Source: an uncultured Acidobacteriaceae bacterium
GTDB lineage: Bacteria > Acidobacteriota > Terriglobia > Terriglobales > Acidobacteriaceae
Direction of reading: 5' to 3'
DNA length: 38,945 bases
Assembly (NCBI GenBank): GCA_903828675.1
Contig: CAIKND010000205.1
Coordinates: 1 to 38,945, forward strand
Part shown: one piece after another, positions 7,772 to 15,128 of the stretch
Layout of the letters: each line of letters opens with the position of its first letter
How positions within the stretch are numbered: position 1 is the first letter of the stretch
The notes under the pieces: model-generated
What the model saw: only the letters and a program-made list of their open reading frames with translations
The model's database searches: none
Told to the model about the DNA's origin: nothing
Program-made: the position numbers and the translations under genes

Positions 7772-8800
7772 GTGACCACAACTGTCCTCGAATCCATCCC
7801 AAACGGTATCCCCGCCGGGACTTCCCCCAGCCAGAAGAGGGTGTTGTTGCTCAAGCCACGTGGCTTTTGCGCCGGCGTGGTGCGCGCGATCGACATCGTC
7901 AAGATCGCTCTTGAGACCTTCGGTGCGCCCATTTATGTGCGCCGCGAAATCGTCCATAACCGCTATGTCGTGAATGAACTAGCAGAAAAAGGCGCTATTT
8001 TCGTTCATGAAATCGACGACGTGCCTGACGGCCAGCGCGTCATCTACAGCGCCCACGGAGTGTCGCCCGCGGTTCGCGACCGCAGCAAGGGCCGCAACCT
8101 CAAGGTGATTGACGCCACCTGCCCACTGGTGACCAAGGTCCACATTGAGGCCGTCAAGTTTGCCCGGCAGGGCTACTCGCTGGTCCTGATCGGACACCGC
8201 GACCACGACGAAATCGAGGGTACGCTGGGCGAAGCCCCTGAAGTGACCCAGGTTGTCTCCAACGTTGCCGAGGTCGATGCCCTCAAAGTACCCGACCCGG
8301 ATCATGTCGCGTATCTCACCCAGACCACGCTCAGCCTGGACGAGGCGCGCGACATCATCCACGCCCTCAAGATCAAGTTTCCAAATATTGTTGGCCCTCA
8401 CTCGCAGGACATCTGCTATGCCACTGAGAACCGTCAGGTGGCGGTGCGCAACGTGGCCCACGACGCAGGTCTGGTGCTGGTGGTGGGCTCCACGAACAGC
8501 TCAAACTCCAACCGCCTTGTGGAGGTCTCCCGCAACCTTGGCACCATAGGCTATCTGATTGACAATTCTCAGGCTATCGACCCCGCCTGGTTGCAGAACG
8601 TGAACACTGTCGCGGTAACAGCAGGAGCCTCTGCGCCTGAAGTTCTGGTCGAGGACGTAGTTAATTATTTGCGTCAAAACGGTTTCACCAGCGTCGAAGA
8701 AGTGGAAGTCATGCCAGAAAATGTGCGTTTCGGCCTGCCGCCGGAGATTGTGCAAGCCATTGGCAGCGCGGGCGGAGCAGAGTCCGTGCCGGTCCGCTGA
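7772..8800 (+). CDS. ispH: 4-hydroxy-3-methylbut-2-enyl diphosphate reductase
   Basis: IspH (LytB), the last enzyme of the MEP pathway. It reduces HMBPP to IPP and DMAPP using a 4Fe-4S cluster. The three cluster cysteines are present: C33 in PRGFCAGV, C117 in DATCPLV and C215 in SQDICYATENRQ. The substrate-binding GSTNSSNSNRL motif is also present. The protein is 342 residues from the GTG start, with about 25 residues before the usual family start. I prefer this GTG because a TATACT hexamer lies 7 nt upstream and no Shine-Dalgarno supports any alternative; a TTG at 7712 would start inside the inverted-repeat element. It lies upstream of shc, consistent with feeding isoprenyl units into hopanoid synthesis. 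Confidence 0.93.
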   Translation: MTTTVLESIPNGIPAGTSPSQKRVLLLKPRGFCAGVVRAIDIVKIALETFGAPIYVRREIVHNRYVVNELAEKGAIFVHEIDDVPDGQRVIYSAHGVSPAVRDRSKGRNLKVIDATCPLVTKVHIEAVKFARQGYSLVLIGHRDHDEIEGTLGEAPEVTQVVSNVAEVDALKVPDPDHVAYLTQTTLSLDEARDIIHALKIKFPNIVGPHSQDICYATENRQVAVRNVAHDAGLVLVVGSTNSSNSNRLVEVSRNLGTIGYLIDNSQAIDPAWLQNVNTVAVTAGASAPEVLVEDVVNYLRQNGFTSVEEVEVMPENVRFGLPPEIVQAIGSAGGAESVPVR

Positions 8801-8921
8801 TTGGTTTCCTTCTGGCTCCGGCAAGGCCACCAGGAAGGTGCGCTACATTCGGGTGCGCCGCGTGGCCGGAATCAAGGTAGATCTGAATGTTCCTTAGGGT
8901 AACCGAGGCGTTTTAAACCGC

Positions 8922-10943
8922 ATGAGTCTAAAGCAAGCGAAGACACAAACCGCGGCGCCCAGATTTGGCAGGCTGGACGCGGACCTGGCTGATGTAGAGT
9001 CGTCCATCGTTCGCGCGCGCGACTTTCTTCTTTCCAAGCAGCATTCTGAAGGGTACTGGTGCGGCGAACTTGAAGCTGACGCCATGCTCGAGGCCGACTA
9101 CATTTTTTTGCATACGCTGCTGGAAAGCGGTGATCCTGGCCGGCTCAAGCGGGCGTTTGCTGAGTTGATGCGCTACCAGAACGAGGATGGCAGTTGGAGC
9201 ATTTACCCCGGTGGCCCCGGTAATATCTCGCTGTCGGTCAAGTGCTATTCCTCGGCGAAGATCATGGGCCTGACTGCGGACGACCCGCGCATGGTGAAGT
9301 GCCGCGAGTGGATTCTGGCGCATGGAGGGGTGGTGGCGTGCAACACCTTCACCAAAATGTACCTCTGCGCTCTGGGCGAATACGACTACGACGCGGTGCC
9401 TGCCATACCGCCGGAGATCGTTCTCTTTCCCAACTGGTTCTACTTCAATATCTACGAAATCTCCTCGTGGTCGCGTTCGATCCTGGTGCCCCTGGCGATT
9501 CTCTACGCGAAGAAGCCGTTCAAGAAACTCCCCGCAGAGCAGGGAATTGACGAGTTGTTTGTCGGCGGCCGGGCCAAGGCGAAACTCCGCCTGCACATGG
9601 ATCGAAAGAAGATCTTCTCCTGGCGCAACTTCTTCATCATTGTGGACAGAATCCTGCATTGGGTTGAAGCCGTTCACCTCCGTCCGCTGCGCAAATTGGC
9701 GCTGAAGAAGGCGGAAAAATGGATGCTCGAGCGCCTGGAGATGACGGACGGGCTGGGCGCCATCTACCCGGCCATGTTGAACGCGATCATCGCCCTGCGT
9801 TGCCTGGGGTACTCGGAGGACGATCCCCAGGTGATCCGCGCCCGCGATGAATTTGAGAAGCTGGGTATCGAGGAGCCGGCCAACGATGTGATGCCCGAGC
9901 CGACCTTCCGCATGCAGCCCTGTGCATCGCCGGTTTGGGACACTGCGCAGGCCGTCTACGCCTTGGGCGAAGCGGGCGTATCTCGCTCCGATCCAAGCAT
10001 GGTCAAGGCTGCCGACTGGCTGCTCTCCAAGGAAGTCAGGCATAAGGGCGACTGGGCCGTGAAGGTTCCCAACGTCGATCCGGGCGGATGGTACTTCGAG
10101 TTCAACAACGAATTCTACCCCGATACCGACGATACCGCTCAGGTGCTGCTGGCGCTCAATAAGGTGGATAATCCCCGCGAGCGCTATCAACACCAGGTTG
10201 CCGAACGGGCCATCGAGTGGGAGTTCGCCATGCAATGCCGCAATGGCGGCTGGGGCAGCTTCGACAAAGACAACACCAAGATGATCTTCCAGTACATCCC
10301 CTTCGCGGATCACAACGCGATGCTCGATCCGCCGACGGTCGATATCACCGGGCGCATCCTGGAGATGCTGGCGACCTACGGATACACGCGCGGCGACAAG
10401 CGCATCGAAAAGGCGATCAGGTTCATCTTCAAGGAGCAGGAGCCGGACGGAAGCTGGTTTGGCCGTTGGGGCGTCAACTACATTTACGGAACGTTTCTGG
10501 TTCTGCGCGGCCTTGACGCCATTGGCGTCGATCATCTCGAGCCGCAGATTCAACAGGGCGCCGAATGGATTCGCATGGTTCAGAATTCTGACGGCGGCTG
10601 GGGAGAAACGTGCGGAAGTTACGACGACCCGAATACGCGCGGCGTTGGGCCGAGCACCCCTTCGCAGACGGCCTGGGCGTTGCTTGGTCTGCTGGCTGCG
10701 GGCGACGACCGCTCTGATTCTCTTGCCAAGGGTGTTCGCTGGCTGCTTTCACGCCAACTGCCCGACGGCGGCTGGGACGAGTCAATGGGCGAGGGCGCAA
10801 CGCGCCAGAGCATCATTACCGGAACGGGCTTCCCGAGAGTTTTTTACCTGGCGTATCACGGTTATCGCCAGTACTTCCCGCTTTTGGCTCTTACCGGCTA
10901 TAAGCGGGCCATGGATCGCGCCGCCATCGGCGCTGGAGGTTAA
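8922..10943 (+). CDS. shc: squalene-hopene cyclase
   Basis: Squalene-hopene cyclase (HpnF), a monotopic membrane enzyme that cyclises squalene to hopene and hopanol. The 673-residue length is typical. The catalytic acid motif DTDD is at residues 401-404. Several QW repeats stabilise the alpha/alpha barrels: QNEDGSWSI, CRNGGWGSF, QEPDGSWFG, QNSDGGWGE and QLPDGGWDE. The WGVNYIYGTF region near the C-terminal active site is intact. The start ATG has only a weak GAGG 13 nt upstream. hpnH begins 7 nt after the stop, so the two are surely co-transcribed. Confidence 0.97.
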   Translation: MSLKQAKTQTAAPRFGRLDADLADVESSIVRARDFLLSKQHSEGYWCGELEADAMLEADYIFLHTLLESGDPGRLKRAFAELMRYQNEDGSWSIYPGGPGNISLSVKCYSSAKIMGLTADDPRMVKCREWILAHGGVVACNTFTKMYLCALGEYDYDAVPAIPPEIVLFPNWFYFNIYEISSWSRSILVPLAILYAKKPFKKLPAEQGIDELFVGGRAKAKLRLHMDRKKIFSWRNFFIIVDRILHWVEAVHLRPLRKLALKKAEKWMLERLEMTDGLGAIYPAMLNAIIALRCLGYSEDDPQVIRARDEFEKLGIEEPANDVMPEPTFRMQPCASPVWDTAQAVYALGEAGVSRSDPSMVKAADWLLSKEVRHKGDWAVKVPNVDPGGWYFEFNNEFYPDTDDTAQVLLALNKVDNPRERYQHQVAERAIEWEFAMQCRNGGWGSFDKDNTKMIFQYIPFADHNAMLDPPTVDITGRILEMLATYGYTRGDKRIEKAIRFIFKEQEPDGSWFGRWGVNYIYGTFLVLRGLDAIGVDHLEPQIQQGAEWIRMVQNSDGGWGETCGSYDDPNTRGVGPSTPSQTAWALLGLLAAGDDRSDSLAKGVRWLLSRQLPDGGWDESMGEGATRQSIITGTGFPRVFYLAYHGYRQYFPLLALTGYKRAMDRAAIGAGG

Positions 10944-10950
10944 CTCAAAT

Positions 10951-12069
10951 ATGGCTATTCCTATCTCTCAGATGTGGACGGTTTCCACCTACGTCCTCAA
11001 GAAGAAGCTGACCGGCACAAAGCGCTATCCCCTGGTGCTGATGCTGGAGCCGCTCTTCCGCTGCAACCTGGCTTGTGCCGGGTGCGGCAAGGTGCAGTAC
11101 CCGCCCCATATTTTGAAGAAGCAGCTCACGCCCGAGGAATGCTTCGCCGCAGTGGATGAGTGCGGCGCTCCCATGGTCTCACTGCCCGGCGGCGAGCCTC
11201 TGCTGCATCCGCAGATTGTCGAAATCGTCCAGGGCCTCATCGCGCGCAAGAAGTACATTTACCTCTGCACCAACGCGCTCGAACTCAAGCGCCGCCTGCC
11301 GGAGTTCACGCCTTCGAAATACCTCACCTTCTCGGTCCACCTTGACGGGCAGCGCGAGCATCACGACTACTCCGTATGCCGCGAAGGCGGCTACGACATC
11401 GCGGTCGAGGGCATCAAGGAGGCCGTTAAGCGCGGTTTCCGCGTCACCACCAACGCCACATTCTTTGACGGCACCGATCCCAACAGCGTGCGCAGCTTCT
11501 TTGATGAAGTTATGGGCATGGGCGTCGAAGGTGTCGTGCTTTCGCCCGGCTACAGCTACGACAAGGCGCCGGACCAGACAAAATTCATGGGACGCGCCCG
11601 CGTGCGGCGTCTTTTCCGCGCTATCCTGTCCAACCGCAAGCCTACCTGGAAGTTCAATATGTCACCCCTGTTTCTCGAGTTCCTGATGGGTGACCGCAAC
11701 TACGATTGCATTCCGTGGGGAATGCCGGCTTATAACATCTTTGGCTGGCAGAAGCCCTGCTACCTGTTGCAGGAGGGCTATGCAGACAGCTACAAGGAAC
11801 TGCTCGAAACCACAAATTGGGAAGAGTACGGAGTTCCCAGCGGTAATCCAAAGTGCGCCAACTGCATGGTGAGCTGCGGCTATGAAGCTCCTGCGGTCAT
11901 CGACGGCTTTGGTTCGCTAAAGGGCTTCCTGGCCATGGTGCGCGGAACCTTCAATCGATATCCTGACAAGCATGCGCTGGATCTGCTCAACGAGCCTGTG
12001 GCCCACGGCCCTGCTGCTCTGGTTCAGATTGAGAGCCCAACCAATGAGCTCGAGGAGACCCACGTATGA
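10951..12069 (+). CDS. hpnH: adenosylhopane synthase, radical SAM protein HpnH
   Basis: HpnH is a radical SAM enzyme that joins the 5'-deoxyadenosyl group to hopene, the first step of C35 (extended) hopanoid synthesis. The cluster motif CNLACAGC places the three cysteines at residues 38, 42 and 45. A GGEP-type SAM-binding motif follows (SLPGGEPLLHP). The C-terminal CANCMVSCGYE gives further cysteines typical of this subfamily. The protein is 372 residues. The ATG is preceded by GGAGGT overlapping the shc stop, which indicates tight coupling. It overlaps the next small gene by 4 nt (ATGA). Confidence 0.95.
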   Translation: MAIPISQMWTVSTYVLKKKLTGTKRYPLVLMLEPLFRCNLACAGCGKVQYPPHILKKQLTPEECFAAVDECGAPMVSLPGGEPLLHPQIVEIVQGLIARKKYIYLCTNALELKRRLPEFTPSKYLTFSVHLDGQREHHDYSVCREGGYDIAVEGIKEAVKRGFRVTTNATFFDGTDPNSVRSFFDEVMGMGVEGVVLSPGYSYDKAPDQTKFMGRARVRRLFRAILSNRKPTWKFNMSPLFLEFLMGDRNYDCIPWGMPAYNIFGWQKPCYLLQEGYADSYKELLETTNWEEYGVPSGNPKCANCMVSCGYEAPAVIDGFGSLKGFLAMVRGTFNRYPDKHALDLLNEPVAHGPAALVQIESPTNELEETHV

Positions 12070-12494
12070 CAGCCGAAGTTCTCAAGTACACCCGCGAACA
12101 GGTGGAGGCACTGGAACTGGCGCCTGGCTCTCAGCATCAACAGCTTGAAGGCTGGGTGCCCACGTTGGCCAACGACGACGATCTGCGCCAGGCTCTCGAA
12201 AAAGCTCTCGACTATCGCGGCGACGTAACGCTCACTCTCAAGTCCGGCGAGCGCATCGAAGCGTATATCTTCAACCGCCAAACCGGTCCCACGCTGTCGG
12301 ATTCCTGGGTGCAATACTTCACGCCCAAAGCTCCCGAAAAGCGCAAGGTCAGCTATGCCGAAATCGCACGCCTCGAATTCAGTGGCAAGGACCGCGCCGC
12401 CGGAAAGCACTGGGAAGACTGGGTGAAGAACTACAACGAGAAAAAGGCCGCGGGCGAAAAGAACATCGCGCTCGTGCCTGATGCGCTGGAATAG
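12066..12494 (+). CDS. small conserved-looking protein coupled to hpnH
   Basis: A 142-residue soluble protein whose ATG overlaps the hpnH stop in an ATGA junction, so translation is coupled. It has no signal peptide and no membrane segment. The middle (GDVTLTLKSGERIEAYIFNRQ) is a short run of beta strands reminiscent of an Sm-like or small beta-barrel fold, and the C-terminus is charged and helical. I do not recognise a named family. Position suggests a role with HpnH, for example an accessory or regulatory subunit, but that is inference from context only. Confidence 0.8.
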   Translation: MTAEVLKYTREQVEALELAPGSQHQQLEGWVPTLANDDDLRQALEKALDYRGDVTLTLKSGERIEAYIFNRQTGPTLSDSWVQYFTPKAPEKRKVSYAEIARLEFSGKDRAAGKHWEDWVKNYNEKKAAGEKNIALVPDALE

Positions 12495-12624
12495 CGGGAA
12501 GCGGAGTTGGCACTTAGCTGGCGCCAACAGATTTGCAGGCCATCAAGTAGCCAGGGTGCTGGCCACATTTTGGCTTAGTCCCACATTCACGCCAGTAATC
12601 TGGCGGCTTGGCCGCGACCGCTGA
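12481..12624 (+). pseudogene. decayed 5' fragment of an hpnA-like gene
   Basis: From 12520 to 12564 the sequence matches the start of intact hpnA (13362-13406) at about 35 of 45 positions. In the same phase it reads LAGANRFAGHQVARVLA against LTGATGFVGHHVAKALA in HpnA, the nucleotide-binding loop. The open frame runs from an ATG at 12481 to a TGA at 12622, but after the matching part it is unrelated to HpnA, so the rest has been lost. It sits exactly where hpnA would be expected, right after the hpnH-coupled gene, and vapBC lies between it and intact hpnA. This is best explained by insertion or recombination that left a partial duplicate. It is probably not functional. Confidence 0.6.
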
Positions 12625-12985
12625 TGAGCAGGACAGCCTTCCTATCGAAGGAAACGAAAGTTTCGCCGCCAAGCCAGCTTCCTTCATGGGCAATTACGCC
12701 GTCGGCGAAGTCCCCGCCGCTCCTCAGGATTGCCAATCCCGCCTCAACGGCAGGACGGTCCAGTGCGACATTCGCGGAATCGCAGAGAGATTCGAGCGCA
12801 AGCGCAATCTCCTCCCTGCCAAACTTGTAGACGCTTTCGAGCACCCACACAAATTCACATAGGCTGGGCAGTGTAACGGCGACGATACTGGCATTCCTCA
12901 AAAGCTTGGCCGCTGTAACCGCTTGTTTCGGATCGTCGCGCACTGCCGCGCGAACCAGCACATTCGTATCGACAGTAATTTTCAT
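12587..12985 (-). CDS. vapC: VapC-type PIN-domain toxin
   Basis: A 132-residue PIN-domain protein, expected to be a Mg-dependent endoribonuclease toxin. It shows the first acid in ITVDTNVLVRA, a glutamate in LCEFVWVL, an acidic residue in FADGVIAHEG and the C-terminal FVSFDRKA, which together give the family's acidic quartet. The ATG overlaps the antitoxin stop by 4 nt (ATGA), the classic antitoxin-first arrangement. It is transcribed against the hopanoid genes on either side, so it is an insertion in that operon. The RNA target is unknown. Confidence 0.88.
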   Translation of the reverse strand: MKITVDTNVLVRAAVRDDPKQAVTAAKLLRNASIVAVTLPSLCEFVWVLESVYKFGREEIALALESLCDSANVALDRPAVEAGLAILRSGGDFADGVIAHEGSWLGGETFVSFDRKAVLLISGRGQAARLLA

Positions 12986-13233
12986 CTCCTGCCAGCCCAA
13001 CTTTGCGCCGTTGTCGCATTGATCTCCTCGATGCTCGCGACCTTCTTTGTCCGGCCGGCAAGGATGCCAATAAAGCCGTCAATCGATCCCGATGGCTTGG
13101 CAGCCTTTAATATGCCCCGTCCACCTGGCAGCAACTCCAGCGCGATTCTTTCTCCCGGCTTTACGCCAAGATGCTTCAGTACTTCTTTCTTGAACGTCAC
13201 CTGTCCCCGCGCGGTAATCGTCAATGTAGCCAT
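12982..13233 (-). CDS. vapB: AbrB/MazE-type antitoxin
   Basis: An 83-residue protein with an N-terminal swapped-hairpin AbrB/SpoVT DNA-binding domain (TLTITARGQVTFKKEVLKHLGVKPGERI) and a C-terminal tail that should neutralise the partner toxin. It lies upstream of vapC and overlaps it. Such antitoxins usually repress their own promoter; a perfect 18-bp palindrome lies 34 nt upstream of the start and is the likely operator. The start ATG has only a weak purine-rich site. Confidence 0.88.
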   Translation of the reverse strand: MATLTITARGQVTFKKEVLKHLGVKPGERIALELLPGGRGILKAAKPSGSIDGFIGILAGRTKKVASIEEINATTAQSWAGRR

Positions 13234-13257
13234 ATCAATTTCTCGCTCTCACGCTCG

Positions 13258-13285
13258 TTTACAGTGTAATGCAATATTGCATTAT
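13258..13285 (+). promoter_or_regulatory. possible hpnA promoter overlapping the vapBC palindrome
   Basis: TTTACA (13258-13263), a 16-nt spacer and CATTAT (13280-13285) form a plausible plus-strand promoter for hpnA. The spacer and -10 are largely made of the 18-bp palindrome, so a protein bound there could affect hpnA as well as vapBC. The hexamers match at 5 of 6 and 4 of 6 positions. Confidence 0.3.
13267..13284. promoter_or_regulatory. perfect 18-bp palindrome, likely vapBC operator
   Basis: TAATGCAATATTGCATTA is identical to its own reverse complement. It lies between the divergent vapBC and hpnA genes. AbrB-type antitoxins commonly bind palindromes at their own promoter, so autoregulation is the simplest reading. 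Confidence 0.6.
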
Positions 13286-13343
13286 TCGCATAGGGCGCAA
13301 ATTATGTCTCTTCAAAAGCGTAAACTGAACTCTGATTTCTACG

Positions 13344-14357
13344 ATGAAAGTCTTCCTGACAGGCGCCACCGGATTTGTAGGCCATCATGTGGCTAAGGCG
13401 CTGGCCGCCGAGGGCGCCAACCTGCGCCTGCTGGTCCGCAAGACCAGTAAGCTAGCCAATCTTGAGGGCATCGCCGGTGACACCCACGTCGGCGACCTCG
13501 CCCAACCAGAGACACTCGCTCCAGCGCTCAAAGACTGCGATGCGGTGGTCCACGTAGCTGCCGACTACCGCCTCTGGATTCCCGACCCGGCCGCCATGTA
13601 CCACGCCAACGTCGACGGCACGCGCGAACTGCTGCGCCTGGCCCGGGAAGCTGGCGTTCCGCGCGTCGTTTACACCTCGAGCGTGGCTACCATGCACTTC
13701 CGTACCGACGGCATAGTCATTAACGAAGACACGCCGGTTTCGTTGCGTGACATGGTCGGTCACTACAAGCGGTCCAAGTTTCTCGCGGAGCAGGAAGCCA
13801 TCAAGGCCGCTCAGGCTGGCCAGCAGGTCATCATCCTTAATCCGACTTCGCCCATCGGCTCCAATGACGCCAAGCCCACGCCCACAGGCCGCATCTTCCT
13901 GGATTTCCTGAACGGCAAATTCCCGGCCTACATGGATACCGGCCTGAACCTCGTGGATGTCTCCGAGGTCGCGCGTACCCACGTGGCGGCCCTGACCAAG
14001 GGCCAGCCGGGCCACCGGTATATCCTCGGCGGCGAAAACCTGACCCTCAAGCAGATCCTCGACAAGATGTCGGCCATTACCGGCATTCCCTCACCCACGG
14101 TCAAGATTCCCTTCGCAGTGGCAGCTACCTATGCGTTTTTCGAGGAGTGGATCACCGGCCGCATCGGTGGTCGTGAGCCTCGCGCCACGCTCGAAGAGGT
14201 GCGCATGGGCCGCAAAAAGATGTTTGCCTCCTCTGCCCACGCCCAGCAGGAACTGGATTTCCGCATCGTGCCTGTCTATCCCGCTATGCGCGCGGCGATC
14301 GAGTGGTTTCGCACCAACGGGTATGTGGCGGAGACCGGGTCGCAGGCCAAGGCATGA
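13344..14357 (+). CDS. hpnA: hopanoid-associated NAD-dependent sugar epimerase HpnA
   Basis: A 337-residue short-chain dehydrogenase of the extended (epimerase/reductase) type. It has the N-terminal GATGFVG nucleotide loop (residues about 7-13) and the catalytic Y-x-x-x-K as YKRSK. The family is found in hopanoid clusters, but its reaction is not established; modification of the hopanoid head group is usually assumed. There is no clear Shine-Dalgarno. The gene overlaps hpnG by 4 nt. The region upstream holds vapBC and a partial copy of this gene's own 5' end, so its expression may no longer depend on the shc-hpnH promoter. Confidence 0.92.
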   Translation: MKVFLTGATGFVGHHVAKALAAEGANLRLLVRKTSKLANLEGIAGDTHVGDLAQPETLAPALKDCDAVVHVAADYRLWIPDPAAMYHANVDGTRELLRLAREAGVPRVVYTSSVATMHFRTDGIVINEDTPVSLRDMVGHYKRSKFLAEQEAIKAAQAGQQVIILNPTSPIGSNDAKPTPTGRIFLDFLNGKFPAYMDTGLNLVDVSEVARTHVAALTKGQPGHRYILGGENLTLKQILDKMSAITGIPSPTVKIPFAVAATYAFFEEWITGRIGGREPRATLEEVRMGRKKMFASSAHAQQELDFRIVPVYPAMRAAIEWFRTNGYVAETGSQAKA

Positions 14358-15097
14358 CCAGAGTCGCCATCATCGCCGCCATGGCTGGCGAACTGAAGCC
14401 ATTCCTCAATGCAAACGCCAAAGAGGGTTGGATCCATGAAAAGCGCGGCAATGTGGAGTTGTGGCGCCTGCGCTGGCCTCTCCATCAAGGCGAGTGGGTC
14501 GCCGCCTGCGCCGGAGCCGGCCAGCAAGCCGCAACGCGCGCCTTCGCTGAAATCGAGAAAGACGGAGCCATCGACCGGGTTTTTTCAGTTGGCTGGGCTG
14601 GAGCCCTGAGCGAGTCGCTCCTGTGCGGCAAGGCTTACAACGTTGCAGGAGTCATCGATGTTGGGACTGGGGAGCGTTTCTCCACATACCCGACGTCTGG
14701 CGATTTCTGGCTCGTCACCAGCCCCAAGGTAGCGAACGCAATCGAAAAGCAGCGTCTTGCTGCCGCCTACAATGCCAGCCTTATCGATATGGAGGCGGCA
14801 GCCATCGCCCGGCTGGCCGCAATGCGCGGAATCCCGTTCCAATGTATCAAGGGCGTCAGCGACGGATTCAGCGACAATCTGCCTGACTTCGATCGATTCA
14901 TTTCACCCCAGGGGCAATTTCAACTGGCCCGCTTCGTTCTTTTTGTTATTCCAAGGCCCTGGCTCTGGCCCGCGCTCATCCGGATGGGCGAGAATAGTAA
15001 GAAGGCTGCCCAGGCCATAACGGACGCCCTGCTCGAAAATCTGGATCGACCCGGAGCTATCGCAAAACAGAATGGCAAGCCAAACCTCACAAACTAA
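14354..15097 (+). CDS. hpnG: adenosylhopane nucleosidase/phosphorylase HpnG
   Basis: HpnG belongs to the nucleoside phosphorylase fold and removes adenine from adenosylhopane, giving ribosylhopane or its phosphate. The family signature DMEAAAIARLA contains the ribose-binding M-E pair, and GVSDGF carries the aspartate that contacts the purine. N-terminal IAAMAGELKPF matches the family start. The protein is 247 residues. The ATG lies in an ATGA overlap with hpnA, so I prefer it to a longer in-frame start. The next gene begins just after or slightly inside its 3' end. Confidence 0.92.
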   Translation: MTRVAIIAAMAGELKPFLNANAKEGWIHEKRGNVELWRLRWPLHQGEWVAACAGAGQQAATRAFAEIEKDGAIDRVFSVGWAGALSESLLCGKAYNVAGVIDVGTGERFSTYPTSGDFWLVTSPKVANAIEKQRLAAAYNASLIDMEAAAIARLAAMRGIPFQCIKGVSDGFSDNLPDFDRFISPQGQFQLARFVLFVIPRPWLWPALIRMGENSKKAAQAITDALLENLDRPGAIAKQNGKPNLTN

Positions 15098-15128
15098 AAG
15101 CCTCATTGAGCCCAGGATTCCCACCACC

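Noticed and set aside
8808..8838. Imperfect hairpin after ispH as a terminator
   Set aside because: The stem has a bulge and a long loop and is not followed by a U tract, so ispH may read through to shc.
8928..10553. 541-codon open frame antisense to shc
   Set aside because: It mirrors the codon bias of shc in a high-GC genome, has no ribosome-binding site and its translation lacks family-like features, while shc on the other strand is unmistakable.
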